NCBI GenBank assembly: GCA_035546335.1
Contig: DATKDP010000016.1
Coordinates: forward strand, 124,001 to 188,000
Origin: DATKDP01 sp035546335
GTDB taxonomy: Bacteria; Acidobacteriota; Thermoanaerobaculia; Gp7-AA8
DNA length: 64,000 nt
Direction: 5' to 3'
In this document: positions 15,860 to 24,901 of the stretch, in pieces
Layout: each line of letters starts with the position of its first letter
How positions within the stretch are numbered: position 1 is the first letter of the stretch
Program-made: the position numbers and the translations under genes
Notes under the pieces: model-generated
Told to the model about the DNA's origin: nothing
The model's database searches: none
The model's input: only the letters and a program-made list of their open reading frames with translations

Positions 15860-17460
15860 TGACGCGGATCATGGAACGACTTCCGGCGACGTTGGCTGAG
15901 CTGCAGGCCAGCGGTCATCGAGTGCGTTCCGTCAAGGACGAGATGCGGGAGAACCTTCTGCTGAAGCTCGCTCGCAGGGAGATCACCTTCCCCGGAGTCC
16001 ACGGGTACGAGCGGACGGTCATCCCCGCGCTGCACAACGCGATCCTTTCGCGCCACGACGTCATCCTTCTCGGATTGCGAGGGCAGGCGAAGACGCGCAT
16101 TCTGCGAGCCTTGACCATGCTGCTGGACGAGCGGATTCCCGCCATCGAGGGATGCGAGATCAACGATCCGCCCGACGCTCCGTCCTGCAAGCGATGCAGA
16201 AGAATGGCTGCCGAGCTGGGAGATCGTCTTCCTCTTCGGTGGATCCATCGATCCGAGCGTTATCGCGAGAAACTGGCGACCCCCGACGTCACGGTGGCGG
16301 ATCTGATCGGCGACATCGATCCGATCAAGGCGGCGAATCAGCGGCTGACCTATGCCGACGAGGAAGTGATCCACTACGGCATCATCCCGAGGACCAATCG
16401 GGGAATCTTCGCCATCAACGAGCTGCCCGATCTGGCACCTCGAATCCAGGTCTCGCTGCTCAACATCCTCGAGGAGCGCGACCTTCAGATCCGTGGGTTT
16501 CCCATCCGGATTCCACTCGACGTCGTGCTCGTCTTCAGCGCGAATCCGGAAGATTACACGAATCGCGGAAACATCATCACACCGCTCAAGGATCGGATCG
16601 ATTCGCAGATCCTCACGCATTATCCGGTCGATGTGGCGACGGCGATGCGGATCACCGAGCAGGAAGCATGGCTCGATCGCCGCAGCGACGAGCTCCGTAT
16701 CGAGATCCCTTCCTACGTCCGGGAGCTCGTCGAGCACGTCGCCTTCGTCGCGCGCGAATCGGATCTCGTCGACCAGTCCTCGGGGGTCTCGGCGCGCATG
16801 ACCATCTCCGCGATGGAGCTCCTCCAGTCGAATCTCGAGCGCCGCGCCGCGCTGACGAGCGATCCTTTCGTTTTTCCCAGGCTCGCCGATCTGTCGATGA
16901 TCCTCCCCGCCATCACCGGAAAAGTGGAGATGGTGTACGAAGGAGAGCAGCAGGGAGCGGAGGTCGTCGCCCGAAAGCTGGTCGGACAAGCCGTGGCTCG
17001 CCTCTTTCATCGAAGGTATCCGCCGGTCGAGCGCGCAGGGCGCCCGCTCGGGGGAAGCGAACGCCGGCGAGGATACGGCGAGCCGGAGGGAGAGCTCGAC
17101 GATCTGCTCGGAACGAGCAGGCGTGCTCCGGCGCGCGCCAGCGAGTCCGCCGATCAGACGAGCGTGGAGGGAGAGGCCGATTACGACGCCATCGTCGAGT
17201 GGTTCATGCAGGGAAACAAGATCACGCTTTCCGACGAACAGCCCTTTGCACACTATTTCGAAGAGCTGTGCCGCGTGCCGAAGCTCGCGGAGATCGCTCG
17301 GAGATTCATGAAACCGCATCATGACGCCGAGCTGGCTTTCGGAATGGAGTTGATTCTCGAAGGGCTTCATCAGGCACTCCGGTTGACCCGCGAGGATCTC
17401 GATTCGACGATCACGTTCGCGGAAGCGATGAAGTTCAACATCCTTCGAACGGTGAAGTGA
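15859..17460 (+). CDS. AAA+ ATPase of the MoxR / magnesium-chelatase-I type
   Basis: A 533-residue protein (an alternative GTG start at 15856 adds one residue). Walker A is LGLRGQAKTR; Walker B/sensor regions include FAINELPDL, the NILEERDLQIRGF hairpin, VFSANPEDYTNRG and PLKDRIDSQILTHYP. Between Walker A and B there is an insertion with C-x11-C-x2-C (near 16150-16200) that could bind a metal. The C-terminal half is helical and carries a charged, Arg-rich low-complexity stretch around 17030-17120. Family knowledge: these ATPases work with VWA-domain partners as chaperones for metal insertion or complex assembly. The VWA partner lies two genes downstream. Confidence 0.85.
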   Translation: MTRIMERLPATLAELQASGHRVRSVKDEMRENLLLKLARREITFPGVHGYERTVIPALHNAILSRHDVILLGLRGQAKTRILRALTMLLDERIPAIEGCEINDPPDAPSCKRCRRMAAELGDRLPLRWIHRSERYREKLATPDVTVADLIGDIDPIKAANQRLTYADEEVIHYGIIPRTNRGIFAINELPDLAPRIQVSLLNILEERDLQIRGFPIRIPLDVVLVFSANPEDYTNRGNIITPLKDRIDSQILTHYPVDVATAMRITEQEAWLDRRSDELRIEIPSYVRELVEHVAFVARESDLVDQSSGVSARMTISAMELLQSNLERRAALTSDPFVFPRLADLSMILPAITGKVEMVYEGEQQGAEVVARKLVGQAVARLFHRRYPPVERAGRPLGGSERRRGYGEPEGELDDLLGTSRRAPARASESADQTSVEGEADYDAIVEWFMQGNKITLSDEQPFAHYFEELCRVPKLAEIARRFMKPHHDAELAFGMELILEGLHQALRLTREDLDSTITFAEAMKFNILRTVK

Positions 17461-17461
17461 G

Positions 17462-17890
17462 ATGGTGAAGATCACGACGGACATTCCGGCGACCCTGTCG
17501 CGCCAGATGGAGCGGTTGATCCGCGAAGGATGGTTTCCCAGTGAAGAGGCGATCGTTCGCGAGGCAATCGTTCAGTTTCTCGACGCCAAGTCGTTCCTCG
17601 GCGATTCCCCCCGGATGCTCCATCGCTTCGCCGCCGATGCCCTGAACGAATCGAAGCCGGAGACCGCCCTCAAATTCGTCGACCGCGGAATCTCGCTTCT
17701 GACCTCCCAGGGGTTCGTCGATCTCACGCTCTACCAATCGATGGTGGAGCTCCGCGTCCAGATTCTCCTCGTTCTCGGGCGTGACGCCGACGCCCGCTCG
17801 ATGCTCGAGGAAGCGCGCGAGCGGCTGCCGAACAGCCCCGGAATCGCCAAGTGGCTCTCGCGACTCTCGCGGCGCGAGACTCCCGCATGA
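17462..17890 (+). CDS. ribbon-helix-helix protein with helical C-terminal domain
   Basis: This 142-residue protein starts one base after the ATPase gene and overlaps the VWA gene by four bases. Residues 3-40 (KITTDIPATLSRQMERLIRE then GWFPSEEAIVREAIVQFL) look like a CopG/MetJ-type ribbon-helix-helix DNA-binding or dimerisation segment. The C-terminal 90 residues are helical and TPR-like (ALKFVDRGISLL, DADARSMLEEARERL). It may be a transcriptional regulator of the operon or an adaptor between the ATPase and the VWA protein. The order ATPase, RHH protein, VWA protein is the best clue to its role. Confidence 0.7.
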   Translation: MVKITTDIPATLSRQMERLIREGWFPSEEAIVREAIVQFLDAKSFLGDSPRMLHRFAADALNESKPETALKFVDRGISLLTSQGFVDLTLYQSMVELRVQILLVLGRDADARSMLEEARERLPNSPGIAKWLSRLSRRETPA

Positions 17891-18981
17891 GACACCGCTA
17901 CGGCTGGCTGGATCCCGAGCTGATCCGGAGACTTCTGAGCGAGCTCGGTCTGCGCAGGCTCTTCAATCACCTGCTGCTCCAGTCGGGAGGCGACGTCGAG
18001 GAGGCGATGCAGTGGATGCGCGCTCTGCAGCAGCAGGGCTATCTCGATCCGAACATCGATCTGGAGGCCTTCTTCGCGCGACTGGCCGAGGAGAACGTGT
18101 TCGGCCCCGACGGTCAGGGAAATCTGGTGCTCGGTGCGGCGGGGGAGCGGCAGATCCGCAGAGACGCACTGGACGAGATCTTCGGAGGACTGAAGAAGTC
18201 TTCAGCCGGCTACCACTCGGTGGCATCGGCGGGAGAAGGAAGCGAGCGGCTGACCGAGACGCGCCCCTATCGATTCGGTGACGATCCCGCATCCCTCGAT
18301 TCCGTCCGAACCGTTCAGAATGCCCTGCGCAACGGCAATCCGTTCGAACGGATCACGATCACCGAAGATGATCTGGAAGTCTTCGAGACGGAGCACAACA
18401 GCAGTTGTGCCACGGTGGTGATGATCGACGTCTCGCATTCGATGATTCTCTATGGCGAGGACCGCATCACGCCCGCGAAGAAAGTCGCTCTGGCGCTGAC
18501 CGAACTGATTCTCACGAAGTATCCGAAGGATTCGATCGATGTCGTCCTCTTCGGCGACGACGCGACGGAGATCCCGGTGTCGGAGATCCCCTACGTCAAA
18601 GTGGGCCCCTATCACACGAACACGAAGGCGGGACTGGAGCTCGCGCAGAACATCCTCCGCCGGAGAAAGCACAACAACAAGCAGATCTTCATGATCACCG
18701 ACGGGAAGCCGTCGGCGTTAGTTGAGAACGGTCGTCTCTACACCAATTCGTTCGGTCTCGACATGAGGATCGTCAACCGAACCCTGGAAGAGGCGGACCA
18801 CTGCAGGAGGGCCCAGATCCCGATCACGACGTTCATGCTGGCAACGGACACGATGCTGGTGAACTTCGTCGAGCAGCTCTCGAAGATCAACCGCGGACGC
18901 GCCTTCTACTCCTCCCCTGATCGCCTGGGTGAGTACATCCTCGCCGACTACATTCGCAACCGGCGAAAATTCGTCCACTGA
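17887..18981 (+). CDS. VWA-domain protein (CoxE/MoxR-partner type)
   Basis: A 364-residue cytosolic protein. The ATG at 17887 overlaps the upstream stop (ATGA), which decides the start. The N-terminal 170 residues are helical, with an LSELGLRRLFNHLL region. The VWA domain begins at about residue 175: MIDVSHSMILYG supplies the MIDAS D-x-S-x-S, and FMITDGKPSA matches the later MIDAS strand. There is no signal peptide or membrane helix. Family knowledge: MoxR-type ATPases act on protein complexes through such VWA co-factors. Its stop is one base from the stop of the convergent GWxTD-VWA gene. Confidence 0.86.
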   Translation: MRHRYGWLDPELIRRLLSELGLRRLFNHLLLQSGGDVEEAMQWMRALQQQGYLDPNIDLEAFFARLAEENVFGPDGQGNLVLGAAGERQIRRDALDEIFGGLKKSSAGYHSVASAGEGSERLTETRPYRFGDDPASLDSVRTVQNALRNGNPFERITITEDDLEVFETEHNSSCATVVMIDVSHSMILYGEDRITPAKKVALALTELILTKYPKDSIDVVLFGDDATEIPVSEIPYVKVGPYHTNTKAGLELAQNILRRRKHNNKQIFMITDGKPSALVENGRLYTNSFGLDMRIVNRTLEEADHCRRAQIPITTFMLATDTMLVNFVEQLSKINRGRAFYSSPDRLGEYILADYIRNRRKFVH

Positions 18982-18982
18982 T

Positions 18983-21631
18983 TCAGGGGTAATACCCCCG
19001 GACCGTCTTTGCCTTTCCATCGGTCACTTCCACCGAGACCTGCCGCCATTTCGAGCCGGCCTGCACTCCATCGGGGGGGTAGAATCCGAGCAGATACTGC
19101 GAGCGAAGCTCCTGCTGGATCTCGTTGTAGATCCTGCTGAGGTCGACGACGTTGTCGATGTAGTAGACGTTCCCGCCGGTCTCGGACGCGAATCGCCCGA
19201 ACTTGTACCGCGCATCGATCTCGTTGGCCCTGATGCCGATGCCGATTCCGTAGATCGGCACGCTGGTCCGCTTCGCGTACTCGAGCGCCTGATCGAACGA
19301 GAATCGGGAGGCCGTGTCTTTGCCGTCGGTGATCACGATGAGCGCCCGCTGCCCTTTGATGCTCTGAAAGTTGTAGAGGGAGAAGACGATCGCATCGTAC
19401 AGGGCGGTCGCTTCCTCGGCGCGCAGCGAAGCGAGACCGGCGTGAAGGGCCGAAAGCTGCCTGCTCCACTTCTGCAGCACGACCGGCTGCGTGTCGAACG
19501 AGACGAGAAACGCCTGGTCGCCTGGCTTGAGCACCGACTTCAGGAACTGCGCTCCCGTTTTCTGCGCCTCCGGCATCCGGTCGCGCATCGACCCGGAACT
19601 GTCGATGGCGATGCCGAGCGAGAGCGGGAGATTCTGCACGTACTCGAATTTGGCCAGTTTGACCGTGGTTCCCTCGTCCTTGACCGTGAAGGCCGATTCG
19701 GTCAGCCCGAGCACCGGCCGCCCGCGGCTGATCACAGTGGTCGGAAGCTCGACGAGATGCACTTCGACCTGCTGGAGAAACTCGGGAGAGTTCAGGAAGA
19801 CGACATCCTCCGCCGGCTGCAGGGTCTCGTCCTCGAGCGTTGCGACCGCTCGCAGATAGGCGATTCCGAGATCGGCGGGAACCCGGATCGTCTGGACGAA
19901 GGGTGGAGAGTAGAGGGTCGCCAGCCTCGTCTCGTTCAGATAGAGCTCGATGTTCTCGAGGGTCTTTCCCTCCGGGATCGACGCATCGATCTCCACGCGC
20001 ACATTGCCCTGGACGTTGGCGGCGATTCGGGGGGAGACGATGCGCACGCGGAAGGGGTCGGCTCCGACGTTCACGACGAGCTCGTCTCCACTGACGATTT
20101 TTTGATTCGCATCGAGGCCGACCGCGCGAACGCGACGCGCCTGCGGAACCTCGCCGAGATCGAGATTGAGCGCGAAGGGAGGCGAGCGCTTCACCATGAT
20201 CTTCTTCCCGTCGAGATAGAACTCGACGGACTTGATCTCTTCGCCCGTGACGATCGTGTCGATGTGATGCAGGCCGGTCAGCAGGTCGTTGGGCAGCGGA
20301 ACGAGGCGGAGCCGCGATTCGCCCTCGATGAAGTTGCTCTGGATGCGGGCGATCGTCTCGGCTCCGTCGGCCTTCCGCGCCGCGAGCGCGGGATCTTCCT
20401 GGACCGCAGGGACATCGAGCGTGGCCTCGACGATCGCCTCGGCGCCCGAGTTCGCGTCGATGATCTTGATCCGGGAGACATAGCCGGCAGGGCGCAGAAA
20501 ACGCTCGATGACGATGGGAATCGTCTCTCCCGCCTGCTCTGCGGGGATGTCGTACTTGTATCGATAGGTCTCGAACATCTTTCCGTCTTTGAGCACCTCG
20601 CCGCTGACGTCGACGTTGTAATAGCCGACTCCATCGATGTCGTTGAGTCGAAGGTGATCGCGGGTGATGGGAATCGTCATCTGCACCGAGGTGCGCGCTC
20701 CCCGTTTGCCGGGATACCGAGTGGACACCTCACCCGTGACCAGTCTGGGGGCCGCTGGGTTGGAGAGAACCGCCGTGCGGAGGATCTTGTTGATGTCCTC
20801 CTCGTTGACTTTCGGCGGGCTGTAGATCGATTGCAGTTGCGTGGAGTTCTGTTGCGACTGAAACACCGCCGTCAGGATCTCGCGGCCATCTTTGCAGTCG
20901 AAGCCGATTTTGCTCACCCGGGACATGGCGTCGAGCGACTCGAAGAAAACCGCGTTGACGGCTCGCTGGAGGTCGCCTAGATAGCTGGCGATGATCTCGG
21001 TGGAGAGCAGATCCTGGAGCGATTCGTTGGAGCTCCCCATGCCGATCGGCGTCCAGAGCCGGTAGTCGCCTCCGTTGCGAGGTCTGTAGAAAAGAAGGCG
21101 CACGTCGTGTCCTATGCCGGGGATGTGGTGATAGCGCCAGATCTCGAGCGGCTGAAGATAGCGGTCGCACTCGGTGGGCAGGCGGTCGCCCGGCCGCCCG
21201 TGGATCAGGTAGATCTTCGTGCGATCGGACGTCATGTACTTGAACTGTTGTCTCGCTTCCTCCAGCATCTCGCCGTACTGTTCTCGGTAGTCGTTGTAGG
21301 CGCTCTTCGGATCGGGATCGCGCCGCCTCCAGAACTCCTCGATGTAGAGGTCGCGCTGGGCATCCGATTCGAGGAGAAGAAAGGTGTTGAGCTCGGTCTG
21401 GAGCAGGATCGGCTCGACGTCCTTGAGAAACGTCTGATATTTCTCGCTGAGCTTCGCGATCGCGTCCCGTCGCTCGCGCCGCGACAGCTTCCGCACTCCG
21501 GGATCTGCCGTCGGATCGGGCTTCGCGATCTGCGCGGCTTCGGCAGGCGCTGGATTGTTTGCAGCGGCATGGACGTTGATGGACGGGAAGATCAGGAAGA
21601 CCGCTGCTGCTGCGACGAGAATGTTCTTCAT
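18983..21631 (-). CDS. GWxTD-domain plus VWA-domain secreted protein (acidobacterial type)
   Basis: This 882-residue protein has a signal peptide (ILVAAAAVFLIFPSINVHAA). Residues about 55-200 form a GWxTD-like domain (EEFWRRRDPDPKSAYNDYRE, IYLIHGRPGDRLPTEC). A central beta-rich region about 300-600 resembles Ig-like or bacterial macroglobulin folds. The C-terminal VWA domain starts with GIAIDSSGSMRDRM (MIDAS intact) and includes VITDGKDTASRFS and NVYYIDNVVDLSRIYNEIQ. This VWA type is characteristic of acidobacteria and is the strongest taxonomic clue in the window. The location is probably periplasmic or extracellular; function is unknown. Start codons of this gene and the plus-strand desulfurase are only 31 bases apart, so promoters must overlap coding sequence. 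Confidence 0.88.
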   Translation of the reverse strand: MKNILVAAAAVFLIFPSINVHAAANNPAPAEAAQIAKPDPTADPGVRKLSRRERRDAIAKLSEKYQTFLKDVEPILLQTELNTFLLLESDAQRDLYIEEFWRRRDPDPKSAYNDYREQYGEMLEEARQQFKYMTSDRTKIYLIHGRPGDRLPTECDRYLQPLEIWRYHHIPGIGHDVRLLFYRPRNGGDYRLWTPIGMGSSNESLQDLLSTEIIASYLGDLQRAVNAVFFESLDAMSRVSKIGFDCKDGREILTAVFQSQQNSTQLQSIYSPPKVNEEDINKILRTAVLSNPAAPRLVTGEVSTRYPGKRGARTSVQMTIPITRDHLRLNDIDGVGYYNVDVSGEVLKDGKMFETYRYKYDIPAEQAGETIPIVIERFLRPAGYVSRIKIIDANSGAEAIVEATLDVPAVQEDPALAARKADGAETIARIQSNFIEGESRLRLVPLPNDLLTGLHHIDTIVTGEEIKSVEFYLDGKKIMVKRSPPFALNLDLGEVPQARRVRAVGLDANQKIVSGDELVVNVGADPFRVRIVSPRIAANVQGNVRVEIDASIPEGKTLENIELYLNETRLATLYSPPFVQTIRVPADLGIAYLRAVATLEDETLQPAEDVVFLNSPEFLQQVEVHLVELPTTVISRGRPVLGLTESAFTVKDEGTTVKLAKFEYVQNLPLSLGIAIDSSGSMRDRMPEAQKTGAQFLKSVLKPGDQAFLVSFDTQPVVLQKWSRQLSALHAGLASLRAEEATALYDAIVFSLYNFQSIKGQRALIVITDGKDTASRFSFDQALEYAKRTSVPIYGIGIGIRANEIDARYKFGRFASETGGNVYYIDNVVDLSRIYNEIQQELRSQYLLGFYPPDGVQAGSKWRQVSVEVTDGKAKTVRGYYP

Positions 21632-21662
21632 GGTTTCAATGGGCCCCGAAGTTTGGTGAGCA

Positions 21663-22823
21663 ATGCGAATTTACCTCGATAACAACGCCACGACTCCAAT
21701 CCATCCAGCCGTCCTCGAAACGCTCGATCGGACGCTCCGGTCGAGCTGGGGCAACGCATCAAGTATTCATGAAGAAGGCCAGCGGGCCCGGCGTGAGCTG
21801 GAGCAGGCGAGGGAATCCGTTGCTGCTCTCATCCACTGCGAGCCTCGCGAGCTGGTCTTCACGAGCGGCGGCACCGAATCGAACAATGCCGCGATCCATG
21901 GCTCTGTTGTAGCCTCATTCCCCTCGCAGGCCGGTTACAACATCGTCACAAGTGCCATCGAGCATCCTTCGGTCCTCGAGCCTCTCCGTGATCTCGAAGC
22001 TCGCGGCTGCAGCGTCACGCGCGTTGCACCCGGGCGCGACGGCGCCATCTCCGCCCGCGCCATGATCGATGCGATTTGTCCCGATACCCGGCTCGTCTGC
22101 CTGATGCTGGCCAACAACGAGACCGGAGTCCTGCAGCCGGTGGCCGAGGTGGCCGCAGCCTGTCGCGAGCGGGGCATCCACATGCATTGCGACGCCGTGC
22201 AGGGAGGAGGGAAGGTCGAAGTCGATGTTCGCCGCCTCGACTGCGATACGCTCTCGCTGTCGGGCCACAAGATGCACGGGCCGAAGGGAATCGGAGCCCT
22301 CTTCGTCCGCCCGGGGACCACGCTCCACCCGCATCTCGCCGGAGGAGCCCAGGAGCGGCGTCGCCGTGCCGGTACCGAGAACGTCCCGCAGGCGGTTGCG
22401 TTCGGCGTCGCGTCTGCGATCGCGTGGCAGGAGACGTCGGTGTGGAGCGAGATCGCGCTCTTGCGCGATCGTCTGGAAACAGAGCTGCGGCTGCTGATTC
22501 CCGGACTCGTGATCCATGGGGAAGGGACCACCCGCCTGCCCAACACATCGAATCTGCGCTTCCCGGGGGTCGACGCCGAGGGGCTGGTGATCGCACTCGA
22601 TCTCCAGGGTGTCGCCGTCTCGACCGGCTCGGCCTGTTCCTCGGGACGCGTCGAGCCGAGCCATGTTCTTCTGCAGATGGGACTTTCGGAAGAAGACGCG
22701 AAGAGCTCGGTTCGCATATCATTGAGCAGGTTCACGGCTGCCGCGGAGATCGATCGCCTGATCGAGCTTCTCGGTGAGCTCGTTCCGAAAACGCGAAGGG
22801 ATGCGGCGATACGCGCGAGCTGA
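21663..22823 (+). CDS. cysteine desulfurase (IscS/NifS family)
   Basis: A 386-residue class V PLP enzyme starting IYLDNNATTP. It has FTSGGTESNN, the AIEHPSV histidine, ANNETG, the Schiff-base lysine Lys203 in SGHKMHGPKG, and the sulfur-carrying Cys325 in STGSACSSG. It should convert L-cysteine to alanine and an enzyme persulfide for Fe-S cluster or tRNA thiolation. No IscU, IscA or MnmA gene is adjacent. Its stop overlaps the next start (TGATG), coupling it to the DUF4388 gene. The RimO and Rel genes elsewhere in the window are not obviously linked to it. Confidence 0.94.
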   Translation: MRIYLDNNATTPIHPAVLETLDRTLRSSWGNASSIHEEGQRARRELEQARESVAALIHCEPRELVFTSGGTESNNAAIHGSVVASFPSQAGYNIVTSAIEHPSVLEPLRDLEARGCSVTRVAPGRDGAISARAMIDAICPDTRLVCLMLANNETGVLQPVAEVAAACRERGIHMHCDAVQGGGKVEVDVRRLDCDTLSLSGHKMHGPKGIGALFVRPGTTLHPHLAGGAQERRRRAGTENVPQAVAFGVASAIAWQETSVWSEIALLRDRLETELRLLIPGLVIHGEGTTRLPNTSNLRFPGVDAEGLVIALDLQGVAVSTGSACSSGRVEPSHVLLQMGLSEEDAKSSVRISLSRFTAAAEIDRLIELLGELVPKTRRDAAIRAS

Positions 22824-23962
22824 TGATGAACGGGCGGAAGATCCTCGAGGGTGACCTCGCCGCTCTGCAGCTTCCCGACGTCCTCAGTTTCATTGCGATG
22901 ATCCGCAAGAGCGGGAAGATGGTCCTGCAGCAGGGATCGCTCGAGCGGACCATTCACTGGAAGGACGGCGAGGTAGCATTCGCCACTTCCAATTCACCCG
23001 AGCATTCCCTCGGACTCTTTCTTCTTCGAAACGGAAAGATCACTCAGGAGCAGTATGAGGAATCACGGGAGCGAATGACTCCGCAGACGCGGCATGGAAA
23101 GCTGCTGGTACAGATGGGGGTGATCTCACCGAAGGATCTCTGGTGGGCGGTCAAGAATCAGGTTCTGGAGATCATCTATTCGATGTTCACCTGGCGCGAC
23201 GGGTCGTTCGTCTTTCTCGACGAGGTCGAAGAGATCAGCCAGGAACGAATCATTCTCTCGATCAATCCATCCGTCGTCATCATGGAGGGGGTGAGGAGAG
23301 TCGATGAAGAGGCGAGAATCCGCGAAAAGATCACCAGTCTGGATATGATCTTCGTCCGCCTGCCCGGGGCCGAGCCGATCCTTCCCGACTTCGACATCAC
23401 GCACGAGGAGGTGCGCCTGTTTCACGAGATCGACGGACATCGCTCGATTCGAGACCTGATCGGCTCGACCGATCTGACCGAGTTCGAAGTGACACGGATC
23501 CTTTTCCAGCTCATCTCCGCGCGTCTGATCGAGCCGGTCTCGCCGGAGAAAAGCGGAAGGCCCGTATTTCTCGATGTCGAGGACTCACCGGAACTGCTCA
23601 AGATCGTTTCCACCTACAACGACATGTTCGATCGTCTCTACGCGACTCTTCAGTCCGCGGTCGGCGAAGAGCGAGCACGCGAGATCTTCACCAACGTGCT
23701 GCAGAGCTCCGATACCGACGAGCTCTGGTCGGGAGTGTTTTTCGACCCTTCCGGGCGGTTCGACGAGAACATGCTGATCGCCAACATCTCCGAGCTTCCG
23801 TTCGAGAAGAGAAAGTCGGTTCTCGACGAAGGGTTGAATACTCTTCTGTCGATTCAGCTCTTCGAGGTGTCGCAGCATCTCGACGCTGCGACCAAGGTGC
23901 AGGTGTTTCGATTCATCTCCGATCAGAAAGCTCAGATCGAGAAAGCGACTGCCGAGTTTTGA
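22823..23962 (+). CDS. DUF4388 (PATAN-like) regulatory protein
   Basis: This 379-residue soluble protein starts at ATG 22823, overlapping the cysteine desulfurase stop by one base. Its N-terminal 130 residues match the DUF4388 pattern: GDLAALQLPDVLSFIAMIRK, SGKMVLQQGSLERTIHWKDG, LGLFLLRNGKITQEQYE, GKLLVQMGVISPKDLWWAV and FTWRDGSFVF. A winged-helix-like segment follows near 195-235 (EIDGHRSIRDLIGSTDLTEF). The C-terminal 130 residues are helical and unrecognised. Family knowledge: these proteins accompany surface motility and two-component signalling in deltaproteobacteria and acidobacteria, but no biochemical activity is established. Confidence 0.82.
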   Translation: MMNGRKILEGDLAALQLPDVLSFIAMIRKSGKMVLQQGSLERTIHWKDGEVAFATSNSPEHSLGLFLLRNGKITQEQYEESRERMTPQTRHGKLLVQMGVISPKDLWWAVKNQVLEIIYSMFTWRDGSFVFLDEVEEISQERIILSINPSVVIMEGVRRVDEEARIREKITSLDMIFVRLPGAEPILPDFDITHEEVRLFHEIDGHRSIRDLIGSTDLTEFEVTRILFQLISARLIEPVSPEKSGRPVFLDVEDSPELLKIVSTYNDMFDRLYATLQSAVGEERAREIFTNVLQSSDTDELWSGVFFDPSGRFDENMLIANISELPFEKRKSVLDEGLNTLLSIQLFEVSQHLDAATKVQVFRFISDQKAQIEKATAEF

Positions 23963-23974
23963 GCGAGGAAACGA

Positions 23975-24775
23975 ATGTGGCCAACACTTTTCAAAGTCGG
24001 TGACATCGAGATCACCACATTCGGGGCGATGATGGCTCTCGCCTTCGTCGTCGGAGGCTGGATTCTCACCCGCCGGTTTCGCCGTTACGGTCTGGGCGAC
24101 GACGACGCCTCCTCGATCGTCATCGCCGCCGCGGTCGGAGGCATCCTCGGGGCGAAGATCTACTACGCCATTCTCTATGGCGACCTCACTCTGGTCTTTT
24201 CACGAGCCGGGCTCGTCTGGTACGGCGGCTTCCTCGGAGGCGTGATCGCATCTGCCATCGTCGCCAGGCTCCACAAACTCCGTTTCCTCGTCGTTGCCGA
24301 TGCCGCGTCTCCCGGCCTCGCCGTCGGATATGCCCTCGGACGCATCGGCTGCTTTCTTGTCGGCGATGACTATGGAAGACCGACGGATGGTTGGTTCGGA
24401 GTCGCCTTCCCGAAGGGGGCCCCGCCGACGACAGCTGAGAGTCTGCGCTCGTTCGGCGTCGCCATCGACCCCACACTTCCCGGCGACGCACTGCTCCGCG
24501 TGCATCCGACCCAGCTCTACGAAGCGGCGGCGGCGCTGCTCATCTTCGGAGCTCTGATCGTTTTCGCCCGGCGTCCGCTCGCTGCGGGGCGGGTGTTCGG
24601 CCTCTTCCTCGTGCTCGCCGGAATCGAGCGCTTTCTCGTGGAGATCCTCAGAGCGAAGGATGATCGATTCTTCGGCCCGCTGACGCTCGCGCAGGCCATC
24701 AGCGTTGCCGTCGTCGCGATCGGCATCGTCTTGCTCGTGCGCCGCGAATCGGAGATCATCGACACCAGGGAGTGA
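23975..24775 (+). CDS. lgt: prolipoprotein diacylglyceryl transferase
   Basis: This 266-residue polytopic inner-membrane enzyme has about seven hydrophobic helices. Signature motifs include YGGFLGGV, GRIGCFLVGDDYGRPTD (Lgt signature with the essential Arg) and HPTQLYEA. It attaches diacylglycerol to the lipobox cysteine of prolipoproteins. Substrates in this window would include the proteins at 6322, 48591, 59552 and 60194. It lies 12 bases after the DUF4388 gene and is probably in the same transcript. Confidence 0.95.
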   Translation: MWPTLFKVGDIEITTFGAMMALAFVVGGWILTRRFRRYGLGDDDASSIVIAAAVGGILGAKIYYAILYGDLTLVFSRAGLVWYGGFLGGVIASAIVARLHKLRFLVVADAASPGLAVGYALGRIGCFLVGDDYGRPTDGWFGVAFPKGAPPTTAESLRSFGVAIDPTLPGDALLRVHPTQLYEAAAALLIFGALIVFARRPLAAGRVFGLFLVLAGIERFLVEILRAKDDRFFGPLTLAQAISVAVVAIGIVLLVRRESEIIDTRE

Positions 24776-24796
24776 CGCTGTCTCGCTCACGATGTC

Positions 24797-24870
24797 GACA
24801 TGCTGTCATCCCGAGCGGGTGGTGGGCGGGAAGGCGAGGGATCTCCCCTCTGGTCCAATGGAACCGGGGA
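24797..24870 (+). repeat. interspersed repeat of the 'CHPER..ARDLP' type
   Basis: A 126-base gap between lgt and aroC contains a stretch whose plus-strand conceptual translation reads CCHPERVVGGKARDLPSGP. Peptides of this style are a familiar sign of a short repeat found in intergenic regions of many unrelated bacterial drafts; it is not a gene. Only one copy was noticed in this window. The rest of the gap holds no ORF. Confidence 0.5.
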
Positions 24871-24901
24871 GTATGCTTGACCCGGAGAAATTGCAGACAC
24901 C

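Noticed and set aside
15175..17484. 769-residue antisense frame opposite pth and the AAA ATPase
   Set aside because: It has no recognisable domain and lies across two well-supported genes including pth. It is a codon-bias shadow.
18929..20980. 683-residue plus-strand frame opposite the GWxTD-VWA gene
   Set aside because: The minus strand carries a signal peptide, GWxTD motifs and a VWA domain. The plus frame is an Asp/Arg-rich shadow.
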